64,000 nucleotides of DNA from NCBI RefSeq assembly GCF_040327995.1, contig NZ_JBEPIJ010000015.1, positions 1 through 64,000 of the forward strand, in the 5' to 3' direction. Position 1 is the stretch's first letter. Every line of letters begins with the position of its first letter. This stretch comes from Solimonas thermocellulolyticum. GTDB lineage: Bacteria; Pseudomonadota; Gammaproteobacteria; Nevskiales; Nevskiaceae. Below are positions 26,983 through 38,850 of this stretch, piece after piece. Below the pieces are notes generated by a model. The model had not been told where the DNA came from and searched no databases. It saw nothing but the letters and a program-made list of their open reading frames with translations. Both the position numbers and the translations under genes were made by a program.

Positions 26983-27782
26983 CACTTCGCGTTCTTCAGG
27001 CTGGCCTGATCGAAATCGCGATCGCTGTAGCCGTTGCGGAAGCGGTATTCGCGGAACAGCAGCGTGGTCGACTTGCCGGTCTGGTGGTTGACCATGTCCA
27101 TGCGCGCGGCGCGCCAGTGCTTGTCGAGATACTGCGCGTAATCCTTGAACTCCAGGGTCTTGAGCAGGGACTGCTTGCGGTCGTAGAACTCGATCTTCTG
27201 CGGCCGGTACTCGGTCTGGTCGATCCACATCACCTGGCGCGTGTAGCCGGAGTTCTTGTCCACCGGATAGCGCTCGACAACGAAGCAGGTCAGCTCGCCG
27301 CAGGCCTCGTCGCGCAGGTACTTGTAGGTGTACTTCTCGACCTCCTGCGAACCCAGATCCTCGAATGCGAACTCGCTGCCCATGAACGGGCCGGACTTGT
27401 TGTTGCCGGCGATGCGCTTGACGCGCTTGAGCGCGGGCAGATACAGCCAGCGGTCGTCGTCCTCGACCTTGTGCGACCAGGTCAGCAGCGCCGTGCCTTC
27501 GACGTCCTTGGGCTGGTCGAAGATGATCAGCGACTTGTCGCCGTCGTCGGCGACTTCGAGCGAGCGCGCGCGGATCTCGCGCGTGGCCTCCTCACCTTGG
27601 CGGTTGCGCAGAATCATCTGCATCTGGACCGCGCTGTCGCCGTAGCCTTCGTCGCGGCGGTCGGCCTCCCGCGCGATCGCAAGGCCTTTCTCCTCGGGCG
27701 TCTCGGCGGCCGCGGGGCCGGCGAGCAGCGTGCTGATCAGCGCGGCAGCGAGTATCCGGTCAAGGCGTGGCAAGGACTTCAT
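26982..27782 (-). CDS. LolA-like outer membrane lipoprotein-sorting protein
   Basis: A 266-residue periplasmic protein with a signal peptide ending G-P-A-A-A-E. The mature part has the LolA-like fold signature of an open beta-sheet (MQMILRNRQGEEATREIRA, LLTWSHKVEDDDRWLYLPAL, GSEFAFEDLG, RQVMWIDQTEYRPQKIEFYD). This family is annotated as outer membrane lipoprotein-sorting protein and commonly sits beside MMPL-type RND exporters, where it probably carries a hydrophobic cargo. Its start lies 23 bases inside the upstream exporter gene, and its stop overlaps the next gene. It is not the housekeeping LolA, which is smaller. Confidence 0.85.
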   Translation of the reverse strand: MKSLPRLDRILAAALISTLLAGPAAAETPEEKGLAIAREADRRDEGYGDSAVQMQMILRNRQGEEATREIRARSLEVADDGDKSLIIFDQPKDVEGTALLTWSHKVEDDDRWLYLPALKRVKRIAGNNKSGPFMGSEFAFEDLGSQEVEKYTYKYLRDEACGELTCFVVERYPVDKNSGYTRQVMWIDQTEYRPQKIEFYDRKQSLLKTLEFKDYAQYLDKHWRAARMDMVNHQTGKSTTLLFREYRFRNGYSDRDFDQASLKNAK

Positions 27783-30150
27783 CGGGTTTCTCCTTTTTCA
27801 ATGCGGGGGCGACGGCGCGATCGATCTTGAGCAGCAGCGTCGGCAGCAGCAAGAGGTCGATCAGCAGCGCGGCGACGATGCCGATCGCGGTCAGCCGCGC
27901 CATGCCGCTGTTCGGCACGAAGGCCGACATCGACAGGATCAGGAAACCGGACACCAGAATCAGCGTAGTCACGACCAGCGCCGCACCGACACTGTGGAAG
28001 CTGTGGCGGATCGCTGCTTCCGGCGCGTAGCCGAGTTCGCGGCGCGCGCGCAGATACTTGCTGAGGAAATGGATGGTGTTGTCGACGATGATACCGACGG
28101 TCATGTTGAGCACGATCGCCATCGTGAAATTGACCTCGCCGCTGATCAATGCCCAAACGCCGAAGGCCGCGCCCAGCGGCAGCAGGTTGGGGATGATCGA
28201 CACGGCGCCGATCTTCCACGAGCGCAGCGCCGGCAGCAGCAGCAGCGAAATGCAGGCCAGCGACAGCGGCAACGACAGGAAATTGGATTCGAGATTGCGC
28301 TGCGAGATGTAGGCGAACATCACTGCCGGCGAGGTGCCGTGCGTCGCCAGCGCCGGCGCGTGCGTCTCTAGCCACTGCCGCGCCGAGGCTTCGATCGCGC
28401 GCGTCTCCTTGGACTTCAGATGCTCGAAGACGACGATGAAGCGCGACGAGGACTTGTCGATGTTGATCGTGTTGTTGAGGTCCAGCCCGAACGGCAGGGA
28501 CAGCTCGTAGAGCAGCAGGTACTGCGCCGACAGGTCGGCCTGGTCCGGCAGCCGGTAGTAGGCCGGATCGTCGCCGTTCATGCTCTTGTTGAGCTTCTTG
28601 AAGATGTCGGTCAGCGTACCGACGTAGAGCACCTTGGGCTGCTGGCGCCACCACGCGGTGAAGTCTTCGAGCACGCGCAGGTACTCGGGGTCGGACACGC
28701 ACTCCGGCTCGCCGCAGCGCAGCGAGAACTCCATCGTATACAAGCCGGTGAGGTTCTCGGCGATGCGGTCGCTGTCGGCGCGGAAGGTGATGCTCGGTCC
28801 GAAGTAGTGCGCGAACAGATCGTTGCCCTCGTTGCGCAAGGCGAGCACGGTCAGCGCCACCGAGATCAGCATCGTGCTCCAGAACACCGGCGTGCGGCGG
28901 CGCACGACGAATTCGCCGGCGCGATCGAGAAGGCGGGTCAGCGCGCCGACGCGACCGTCGCCGATCTCGCGGACCTCGAGCGGTAGCACCGCGAGCAGCG
29001 CCGGCAGCGTGAACACCGAGTAGAACCACGCCAGCATCACGCCCATCGCCGAGATGTTGGCCAGATCCTTGAGCGGCGGCGAGTCGGTGAGGTTTACCGC
29101 GAGAAAGCCGATCGACGTGGTGATCGAGGTCAAGAGCACCGGCACGAAGTTCAGGCGCATCGATTCGACCAGCGCCTCGGCCTTGCCGCGACCCGCGCGC
29201 ATCAGCGCAGCCAGGGTCACGCAGATGTGGATCGAATCGGCGACCGCCAGCGTGGTGATGATCTGTGGGCTCGCCGCCGACGGCGGCGTCAACTGGATGC
29301 CGACATAGCCGGCCAGACCCATCGCCGAGGCTGCGGCGAGGACGATGACGAGGAAGGTCGCGAAGGTCGCCGAGCCCGAGCGCAGCATCAGCCAGGTGAT
29401 GACGACGATCATCAGGTACATCGCCGGTACCAGCGACTTCATGTCCGCGGTCGCCGCCTCGGTGAAGGCGTTGGACATCATGTTCGAGCCGGTCATCGAA
29501 ATGCGCGCGATCTCCGGATACTCGGCCAGAATCTGGTCGCGCAGCTCGCGCGTCGCGGCAACCGCCTCGGGCAGCTCTTTTTGCGTGAGCTGCTCGAGCG
29601 GCGGGAACTGCGAGGTGATGTTGACCGCGGTGACGTGGCCGCTGGCCGAGATCAGACGCCCGACCAGCACCGGCTCGGCGAGCGCGACGCTGCGGATGTG
29701 CTCGATTCGCTCGGGCGTGATCGCGGCGTCGTCCGGCAGCAGTGCCTCGACGGCGAGATCGTCGCCGGCGGCCTGGGTGTGCTGGAAGTTGGTGATCGAG
29801 TCGACGCGCAGCACGTACGGCAACTGCCAGGCGCGCGCGGTGAATTCGCGCACGGCTTCGAGCACGCGCGGCGCGAACACGTCGCCATCGCGCGGCTCGA
29901 ACATCAGCAGGATGTTGTCGTTCTTGCTGTAGACGTTCTGGATTTCGTCGAAGGCGAGCAACTGCGGATTCTCGGGGCCGAAGTAGACGCGGTAGTCGGT
30001 CGAGAAGCTCAGCAGGCGCGCGCCGGCGCCTAGGCCGACGAAGCACAGCAGCGACAACAGCAGCACCGCCCAGCGCCAGCGCAGGATCCACTCGGCGTAA
30101 GCGACGATCCAGCGCTCGTGGCGCGGCAGCGGTTTTGCGGGAGGATTCAT
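27760..30150 (-). CDS. RND superfamily exporter, MMPL/HpnN-like
   Basis: A 796-residue inner-membrane transporter, much shorter than AcrB-type pumps. It has about twelve membrane helices in two groups of six, each preceded by a periplasmic domain, as in MMPL and hopanoid-exporter (HpnN) proteins. The helix-4 regions read LAVADSIHICVTLAALM and VGIIVDNTIHFLSKY, the latter a typical sterol-sensing/MMPL relay with an Asp-Asn pair. Such proteins usually move lipids or other hydrophobic molecules. It follows the TetR gene with ATGA overlap and overlaps the LolA-like gene by 23 bases, so the four genes form one operon. Confidence 0.88.
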   Translation of the reverse strand: MNPPAKPLPRHERWIVAYAEWILRWRWAVLLLSLLCFVGLGAGARLLSFSTDYRVYFGPENPQLLAFDEIQNVYSKNDNILLMFEPRDGDVFAPRVLEAVREFTARAWQLPYVLRVDSITNFQHTQAAGDDLAVEALLPDDAAITPERIEHIRSVALAEPVLVGRLISASGHVTAVNITSQFPPLEQLTQKELPEAVAATRELRDQILAEYPEIARISMTGSNMMSNAFTEAATADMKSLVPAMYLMIVVITWLMLRSGSATFATFLVIVLAAASAMGLAGYVGIQLTPPSAASPQIITTLAVADSIHICVTLAALMRAGRGKAEALVESMRLNFVPVLLTSITTSIGFLAVNLTDSPPLKDLANISAMGVMLAWFYSVFTLPALLAVLPLEVREIGDGRVGALTRLLDRAGEFVVRRRTPVFWSTMLISVALTVLALRNEGNDLFAHYFGPSITFRADSDRIAENLTGLYTMEFSLRCGEPECVSDPEYLRVLEDFTAWWRQQPKVLYVGTLTDIFKKLNKSMNGDDPAYYRLPDQADLSAQYLLLYELSLPFGLDLNNTINIDKSSSRFIVVFEHLKSKETRAIEASARQWLETHAPALATHGTSPAVMFAYISQRNLESNFLSLPLSLACISLLLLPALRSWKIGAVSIIPNLLPLGAAFGVWALISGEVNFTMAIVLNMTVGIIVDNTIHFLSKYLRARRELGYAPEAAIRHSFHSVGAALVVTTLILVSGFLILSMSAFVPNSGMARLTAIGIVAALLIDLLLLPTLLLKIDRAVAPALKKEKPDEVLATP

Positions 30151-30782
30151 CGAGATGCTCCGTGGCCCGCTCCGGGCCGCGCACGCAGGGTTTCGAGATA
30201 GGCCATCAGGCCGCGCATGCTCGATTCGAGGAACTCACGCGAGCGCTTGGACTTGGCCAGGCCGATAGCGCCTTCGACCGCCGAGATGATGAAGGCCGCG
30301 GCGTCATCGGCGGCGATGTCCTTGCGCACGACGCCGCGCGCCTGGCCCTTGCGCAGCGCGGCGACGATGCCGTTGCGCCAGTCGTCGAGAATCTGCTGCA
30401 GGCGCTTGCGGAAGCCCTCGTCGATCGGCGACATCTCGTTGATCAGGTTGTTGAAAGGACAACCGTATTCGATCGCACGCGCTCTGCGCTGCCGGGTCAG
30501 TTCCTCGCAGAGCCGGATCGCGGCGCTGACGCAGTCGTCGGCGTCGAGCAGCGGCTGCCACGAGGACTCGACCCAGGGGCGCACGACTTCGTCGACGACG
30601 GCATAGCCGAGCTCGGTCTTGCTGCCGAAGTGGTGATAGAGCGCGCCCTTGGTGACGCCGCTGGATTCGAGGATCGCGTCGAGGCTGGCAGCGCGAAAGC
30701 CGGACCGGTGTATTTCCTCGAAGGCGCATTCGAGAAGCGTCTGGCGCGTGCGGTCGGGCTGACGGCGGGCGGCGGTACTCAT
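30147..30782 (-). CDS. TetR family transcriptional regulator
   Basis: A 211-residue repressor. The N-terminal helix-turn-helix covers about residues 10-60, with recognition region SGVTKGALYHHFGSKTEL. The C-terminal ligand domain resembles the AcrR/TetR_C_33-like group. It is the first gene of the exporter operon. A palindrome CATACCGACCAGTATG lies 15 bases before the ATG, on top of the predicted -10 and start site, so it very likely represses its own operon and responds to a small hydrophobic ligand. The ligand is not known. Confidence 0.9.
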   Translation of the reverse strand: MSTAARRQPDRTRQTLLECAFEEIHRSGFRAASLDAILESSGVTKGALYHHFGSKTELGYAVVDEVVRPWVESSWQPLLDADDCVSAAIRLCEELTRQRRARAIEYGCPFNNLINEMSPIDEGFRKRLQQILDDWRNGIVAALRKGQARGVVRKDIAADDAAAFIISAVEGAIGLAKSKRSREFLESSMRGLMAYLETLRARPGAGHGASR

Positions 30783-30796
30783 CGTGGAACTCGCAA

Positions 30797-30812
30797 CATA
30801 CCGACCAGTATG
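30797..30812. promoter_or_regulatory. Predicted TetR operator over the tetR-exporter promoter
   Basis: The imperfect palindrome CATACCGACCAGTATG (half-sites CATAC and GTATG) resembles known TetR-family sites of the ATACCGACC-GTAT kind. It covers the minus-strand -10 hexamer and ends close to the predicted start site. Confidence 0.7.
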
Positions 30813-30834
30813 AACGCTGTGGGGCCGCTGTCAA
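30807..30834 (-). promoter_or_regulatory. Sigma70 promoter of the tetR-exporter operon
   Basis: On the minus strand a perfect -35 TTGACA (30829-30834) is followed after 16 bases by CATACT (30807-30812, 4 of 6). The start would fall near 30800, leaving a leader of about 19 bases. The -10 is inside the operator. Confidence 0.65.
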
Positions 30835-30925
30835 GCGCCGCGGGGCTTAGGTGCATCCCCAAGCGCATGGGCTGCTGTCAGAATGCGGCGCAGCCATCGA
30901 CACCGGAACGGCCACGGGAGCGCAC

Positions 30926-32110
30926 ATGCAAGAGTCGCAGAAAGTCAGGGAGCTGGTGCGCGCCGTCGGCGCGCGCGTGCCGCTCGACGGCGCGGTGCTG
31001 CTGTCGCGCGAATCAGCGCAGACGGTGGCCGCGGTGCTCGACGCGCTGCCGCGCGGCCTGGCGGACGACATCATCACCCACCTGCCGCCGGCGCTGCGTG
31101 AAAGCGCCGAGCTGACCACCTCGACCGAACTGGAGATTCCCGGCACCGTCGCCGAGCTGATGGAGCCGGCGCTGGGCCTGCTGCCCGAGCAGGCCACGGT
31201 GCAGGACGCGATCGAGTACCTGCGCAGCAGCGACGACGCGCGCCAGATCACCTATCTGTACGCGGTCGACGGCGAGGACCGTCTCACCGGCCTGGTGGTG
31301 ATCCGCGACCTGCTGCTGGCCTCGCCCGACCAGCCGCTGAGGGACATCATGCTGCCGGCGCCGTTCGCGCTCACCGAGCAGATGGACGCCGGCGAGGCGA
31401 TCGCCGCGGCGGTGCACCGTCACTATCCGGTGTACCCGGTCGTCGATGAGCAGGGCCGCGTGCGCGGCGTCGTGCGCGGCTGGCGGCTGTTCGAGCGCCA
31501 GGCCATCGAGATCACCGCGCAGACCGGCCAGATGGTCGGTGTCGACAAGGACGAACGCGTCTACACCGGTTTCTGGGACGCCTTCCGGATGCGGCACCCG
31601 TGGTTGCAGCTCAATCTGCTGACCGCCTTCGCCGCCGCATTCGTCGTCGGCCTGTTCGAGGACACGATCACGCGCATCGTCGCGCTCGCCGCCTTTCTGC
31701 CGGTGCTCGCCGGCCAGAGCGGCAACACCGGCAGCCAGGCGCTGGCGATCACGCTGCGTGGCCTGACGCTCGGCGACATGAAGGACCAGCCGGTCGGCCG
31801 CGTGCTGCGCAAGGAAGCGCTGCTCGGCGCGCTCAATGGCCTGCTCGTCGGCCTGGTCGCCGCCGCGGCGATGTGGCTGTACGCGGCGCAGACCGGCGCG
31901 AGCGGCGCGCCGATGCTGGCGCTGACCATCCTCATCGCGATGGTCGGCGCCTGCACCAGCAGTGGCATCTTCGGCGTGCTGGTGCCGCTGACGCTACGGC
32001 GCTGCGGCGCCGACCCGGCCACCGCGAGCAGCATCTTCCTGACCACGTTCACCGACATCGTCGGCATGGGCCTGATGCTGCTGCTGGCGACCACGCTGGT
32101 GAGCGCATGA
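30926..32110 (+). CDS. mgtE: Magnesium transporter MgtE
   Basis: A 394-residue Mg2+ channel. The N-terminal cytoplasmic helical domain (about 1-95) is shorter than usual, followed by two CBS domains (about 100-225: TYLYAVDGEDRLTGLVVI and YPVVDEQGRVRGVV), a connecting helix and five membrane helices. The pore region holds the family ion-filter segment LAGQSGNTGSQALAI. I choose the ATG at 30926, preceded by GGGAG; the frame is open 25 codons upstream. Mg2+ binding between the N and CBS domains normally closes the channel. It diverges from the TetR operon and is followed by two small genes 16 bases on. Confidence 0.93.
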   Translation: MQESQKVRELVRAVGARVPLDGAVLLSRESAQTVAAVLDALPRGLADDIITHLPPALRESAELTTSTELEIPGTVAELMEPALGLLPEQATVQDAIEYLRSSDDARQITYLYAVDGEDRLTGLVVIRDLLLASPDQPLRDIMLPAPFALTEQMDAGEAIAAAVHRHYPVYPVVDEQGRVRGVVRGWRLFERQAIEITAQTGQMVGVDKDERVYTGFWDAFRMRHPWLQLNLLTAFAAAFVVGLFEDTITRIVALAAFLPVLAGQSGNTGSQALAITLRGLTLGDMKDQPVGRVLRKEALLGALNGLLVGLVAAAAMWLYAAQTGASGAPMLALTILIAMVGACTSSGIFGVLVPLTLRRCGADPATASSIFLTTFTDIVGMGLMLLLATTLVSA

Positions 32111-32126
32111 CGCGCGCATACGCCAT

Positions 32127-32441
32127 ATGAGGATCGTGCTGGCAGGCGGCAGCGCGCTGCTCGCACTGGCGCTCGGCGCCTGCGGCAGCTTGCCCGACGC
32201 ACGCCGCGATCCGCTGGCGCCGCTGCGCGCCGCGTTCGATGCGGCCGACGCCAATGACAGCGAGTCGCTCGATCGCGACGAGGCCGCGGCCGGCATGCCC
32301 GAGCTGGCCGCGGTCTTCGACGATGTCGACACCGACGGCAACGGCGAGATGACCGCGGCCGAGCTGCGCAGCTACCTGCAGTGGCAGCGCGTGCTGCGCC
32401 ACGGCCCGCCGCGCGAGGGAAAGGACGAGCGCCGGCGATGA
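32127..32441 (+). CDS. EF-hand domain lipoprotein
   Basis: A 104-residue protein with a signal and lipobox L-G-A-C, Cys19. Two EF-hand loops follow: DANDSESLDRDE and DTDGNGEMTAAE, each twelve residues with acidic residues at the metal positions. It is therefore a probable calcium-binding envelope lipoprotein. It lies 16 bases after mgtE and its stop overlaps the next start (ATGA), so it is co-transcribed with a magnesium channel and a TSUP permease. A sensory or buffering role is possible, but no function is known to me. Confidence 0.8.
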   Translation: MRIVLAGGSALLALALGACGSLPDARRDPLAPLRAAFDAADANDSESLDRDEAAAGMPELAAVFDDVDTDGNGEMTAAELRSYLQWQRVLRHGPPREGKDERRR

Positions 32442-33178
32442 CTGCAGTCGACGTCGCCATCGTCGTCACTGGCTTTCTGACCGCGACGCTGTCCGGCGTC
32501 GCCGGCCTCGGCGGCGGCACCATCCTGATCGGCGTGTTCTATGCGCTGGGCATGGCGCCGGCCGAGGCGGTGTCGCTGTTCGCGGCGGTGCAGTTCGTCG
32601 CCAACAGCTCACGTACTTTCGCCTACCTGCGCCACGTCGAGTGGCATGCCGCCGGCTGGTTCCTGCTCGCGGCGGTGCCGTCGACGTTTCTCGTGGCGCC
32701 CTTCGTCGCCGACATCGACGCCGACATCGTGCGCCTGGTTCTCGCCGGCCTGATTCTGGCTTCGCTGGCACCGGGCCGCGCCGAGCGCGCCGCGCTGCCG
32801 CCGCGACCGGCGTTCGCGCTCGCCGGCCTGCTCAACGGCAGCATCGGCATGTTCGTCGGCGCCACCGGGCTGGTCGTCGGCCGCCTGTTCTTCCGTCCGG
32901 AGTGGGGGAAGCAAACCACGATCGGCACGCTGGCGCTGACGCAGACGCTGGGCCACGCGCTGCGCGTGATCGCCTACGGCGTCGTCGGCTTCTCCGCGTT
33001 CACGCGGCCGCTGCTCTTGGCGAGCCTCGCGGCCGCGGTCGTCGCCGGCACCGCCTTCGGCAAGCGCCTCAACGGCCACGTCAGCGAAGTGCAGTTCGCC
33101 GCGCTGTTCAAGTGGATACTGATCATCCTGTCACTCAAGCTCGCCTTCGACGGCGCGAAAGGATTGCTGTGGAACTGA
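32438..33178 (+). CDS. TSUP family (TauE/SafE) membrane permease
   Basis: A 246-residue integral membrane protein with about eight hydrophobic helices. The two family repeats begin with SGVAGLGGGTILIGVFYALG and LLNGSIGMFVGATGLVVG. TauE/SafE proteins export or import sulfite, sulfonates or other small organic acids; the substrate here cannot be told. It starts inside the EF-hand gene stop and its end overlaps the thioesterase start by ten bases. Confidence 0.88.
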   Translation: MTAVDVAIVVTGFLTATLSGVAGLGGGTILIGVFYALGMAPAEAVSLFAAVQFVANSSRTFAYLRHVEWHAAGWFLLAAVPSTFLVAPFVADIDADIVRLVLAGLILASLAPGRAERAALPPRPAFALAGLLNGSIGMFVGATGLVVGRLFFRPEWGKQTTIGTLALTQTLGHALRVIAYGVVGFSAFTRPLLLASLAAAVVAGTAFGKRLNGHVSEVQFAALFKWILIILSLKLAFDGAKGLLWN

Positions 33179-33591
33179 AACTCGATGCGGCGCAGACCCA
33201 GGCGCTGATCCGCGGCGGCCTTGCGGCGGCATCCCGTGTCATCGTCGATCACGTCGAACCGGGGTTGGCGCGCATCCGCCTCGCCTACAGCGAGCGCATG
33301 CTGCGCCCTGGCGGCGTGATCTCCGGACCGACGCTGTTCGCCGCCGCCGATACCGCGATGTTCGCGCTGGTGCTCTCGCACCTGGGCCCGGAGCTGATGG
33401 CGGTGACCGCGAACGTCAACATGAACTTCCTCGACAAGGCCGCGCCGGGCGACGTGCTCGGCGAGGCGCGCCTGCTCAAGCTCGGACGCCGGCTCGTGGT
33501 CATGGAAGTGAGGCTGTACACCAGCGCCGATCCGGCGCGCGTGGTCGCGCATGTGACCGGCAGCTACGCGCGGCCGGCCGCTCAGCGCTGA
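33169..33591 (+). CDS. PaaI/YdiI-type hotdog-fold thioesterase
   Basis: A 140-residue acyl-CoA thioesterase-like protein. The hotdog helix is marked by LRPGGVISGPTLFAAADTAMFALV, where the conserved catalytic acidic residue sits in the AAADTA segment, followed by strands VTANVNMNFLDKAAPGD and VVMEVRLY. It starts with GTG, chosen because AAAGGA lies five bases before it and no ATG is in frame nearby. It overlaps the TSUP gene, so it closes the mgtE operon. The thioester substrate is unknown. Confidence 0.82.
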   Translation: MELKLDAAQTQALIRGGLAAASRVIVDHVEPGLARIRLAYSERMLRPGGVISGPTLFAAADTAMFALVLSHLGPELMAVTANVNMNFLDKAAPGDVLGEARLLKLGRRLVVMEVRLYTSADPARVVAHVTGSYARPAAQR

Positions 33592-33602
33592 GACCGTTCG
33601 GC

Positions 33603-33620
33603 GCTGCGGCCTGCCGCAGC
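33603..33620 (+). terminator. Possible terminator of the mgtE operon
   Basis: A 7-bp stem GCTGCGG/CCGCAGC with loop CCTG lies 12 bases after the thioesterase stop. Only TT follows, so it is a weak intrinsic terminator at best. Confidence 0.35.
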
Positions 33621-33726
33621 TTGGCGCGCAAAACCGCACGAGTCGAACATGGCCGTGCCTGCAGGCGCCGCGCCGGCGCTCGGATGCGGTCGCGCCAGAC
33701 CCTCCAAGGGCGGGTCCTCGTCCAAG

Positions 33727-33753
33727 AAAAAGGCCAGGCTGGGGACCTGGCCT
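33727..33753 (-). terminator. Rho-independent terminator of the second C-rich-loop RNA
   Basis: On the minus strand an 8-bp stem AGGCCAGG/CCTGGCCT with loop TCCCCAG is followed directly by a T-run (plus-strand A-run 33727-33731). Only minus-strand transcription would be terminated. Confidence 0.75.
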
Positions 33754-33832
33754 GAAGAACCCGGAGGTTGGGGGGATCCGGGTTGGGGGGAGAGAACGCC
33801 GGTTTCGGACCGCCGAGGCGTCGGAACACCGT
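33727..33832 (-). ncRNA. Second predicted C-rich-loop small RNA (paralogous type), between thioesterase and metH
   Basis: A minus-strand candidate of about 106 nt. It carries CTCCCCCCAA (minus strand, about 33783-33792), then a 7-bp stem AACCCGG/CCGGGTT (plus-strand arms 33758-33764 and 33778-33784) whose loop contains ATCCCCCCAA, then a terminator hairpin. The core TCCCCC(C)AA is shared with both loops of the polA-side RNA, and both loci end in a minus-strand intrinsic terminator. A -10-like TACAGT at 33839-33844 would set the 5' end near 33832, but no -35 is visible, so that end is uncertain. It is divergent from metH and could act in trans on G-rich ribosome sites. Confidence 0.5.
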
Positions 33833-34002
33833 GAGCGCACTGTAGGCCGCTTCCCGCTCGCGCGGCCGCTTCGGGTGACGCAAGGCCACGCCGGGCGGAC
33901 GAGCGGCGGAGCGCGACGTCCCGGTGGAGTCGGTGGCGTCTTATCCGTCAATCCGCATGAGCGGATATACTTTGGGGTCTGCCCGAAGGAACGCTGCGCC
34001 CG

Positions 34003-37788
<3,786 letters not shown>

Positions 37789-37815
37789 CGCGAAGCCGCG
37801 CGCGAGGGCGCGCCG

Positions 37816-38730
37816 ATGAGCACTCCCGAACGCAAACACGACTGGCTCGAACCGCCCGAGTGGTGGAAGAAGTGGCGGCCATTGCGCTGGCTGCTCGGCG
37901 CGCTGCTGCTGGCCGGTCTGTGGGTGGCCGTGCAACCGCTGCTGCCCGAGCCGGCGCCGCAGGGCGCGATCGCCACCGTACCGGCCGCGCCCAGCCCGAC
38001 GCCCGTGCCCGTCGTCGCCGCCACCCCCGATGCTGCCACGAGCCCGGGCGCCGAGGTTCAGCCCACGCCGGCGCCAACGCCGCACACCGGCCACGCCGCG
38101 ACCGCGTCCGCAAGCGATACGGCAGCCGAGCCTCCCACCGAGCCTGTGGCCGCACGCGTGGCCGAGGACGAAGCAGAGGTCTACTTCGAGGAATCCCTCG
38201 GCGAGCCGGCGGCCGATTCCGAGCTCGCCGCCTTCACCCGCGTCGAGCCGGACCCGGTACGCCTGCTCGGCCCCTACCGCAGCTATGCGAGCGTCGACGA
38301 GGTCGTGTTCGATCTGGAACGCGCCGGCTTTGCGCCCATCGTCGAATCACGGCACCTGCCGGTGCGCAAGGACGTGCCGCCGCGCGATCTGGATACGGTG
38401 ACGGTGATGCAGTACCGTCACTGGGACGTGCCCGGCCGATTGCAACTGCAGTTCTTCAACGACCGGCTCTACCAGACCGAGTTCGAACCCGAGGACCCGG
38501 CACGCTACCAGGCGGCGCAGCGGCGCGAGCTGCCACAGCTCGGGCGTGAGCCCTCGGGCCGCTCCGAGTACATCGCCGGTCATCTGCGCATCGCCAGCAG
38601 CCTGGACCTTGCGATCAGCGAAGTGGGCCGGCAGCTCGGCACGCGGCCGTTCCTGATCTGGCAGGACCGTCGCCTGGTGCGTCAGCGCGAGGAATGGGAC
38701 CGGCGCTTCGCCGTGGCCGCCGTGCCGTAA
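37816..38730 (+). CDS. Hypothetical single-pass membrane protein
   Basis: A 304-residue protein I do not recognise. It has a Trp-rich basic N-terminus (WLEPPEWWKKW), one membrane helix at about 24-42, a Pro/Ala/Thr-rich low-complexity linker to about residue 118, and a folded C-terminal part in the periplasm. That part has repeated alpha/beta features (LLGPYRSYASVDEVVFDLERAG, TVTVMQYRHWDVPGRLQLQF, EYIAGHLRIASSLDLAIS). The layout suggests an anchored periplasmic protein. It starts 27 bases after metH and is probably co-transcribed, though a link to methionine synthesis is not evident. Confidence 0.75.
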   Translation: MSTPERKHDWLEPPEWWKKWRPLRWLLGALLLAGLWVAVQPLLPEPAPQGAIATVPAAPSPTPVPVVAATPDAATSPGAEVQPTPAPTPHTGHAATASASDTAAEPPTEPVAARVAEDEAEVYFEESLGEPAADSELAAFTRVEPDPVRLLGPYRSYASVDEVVFDLERAGFAPIVESRHLPVRKDVPPRDLDTVTVMQYRHWDVPGRLQLQFFNDRLYQTEFEPEDPARYQAAQRRELPQLGREPSGRSEYIAGHLRIASSLDLAISEVGRQLGTRPFLIWQDRRLVRQREEWDRRFAVAAVP

Positions 38731-38734
38731 CCGT

Positions 38735-38759
38735 CGGCGGCTGCTGTGGACGGCCGCCG
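38735..38759 (+). terminator. Possible terminator of the metH transcript
   Basis: A 7-bp stem CGGCGGC/GCCGCCG starts four bases after the stop codon of the hypothetical gene and is followed by TTT. The short T-run makes it a moderate candidate. Confidence 0.45.
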
Positions 38760-38850
38760 TTTCCCGTCCGAGCGCTGCGGCCACCCGCGTGACGCATGGC
38801 GCAAGCGAGCGATGGCTGCATCGCGGATGGCCGGCCGCAGCGGCGCGGCC

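Larger units (their letters stand above)
33592..34002. other. Intergenic region before metH
   Basis: This 411-base gap holds, from left to right, a terminator-like hairpin for the mgtE operon, a minus-strand C-rich-loop RNA candidate, a 6-bp hairpin (ATCCGC/GCGGAT, about 33951-33966) and a -10-like TATACT (33965-33970) upstream of metH, with AAGGA 11 bases before the ATG. No cobalamin or SAM riboswitch is recognisable. Confidence 0.5.
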
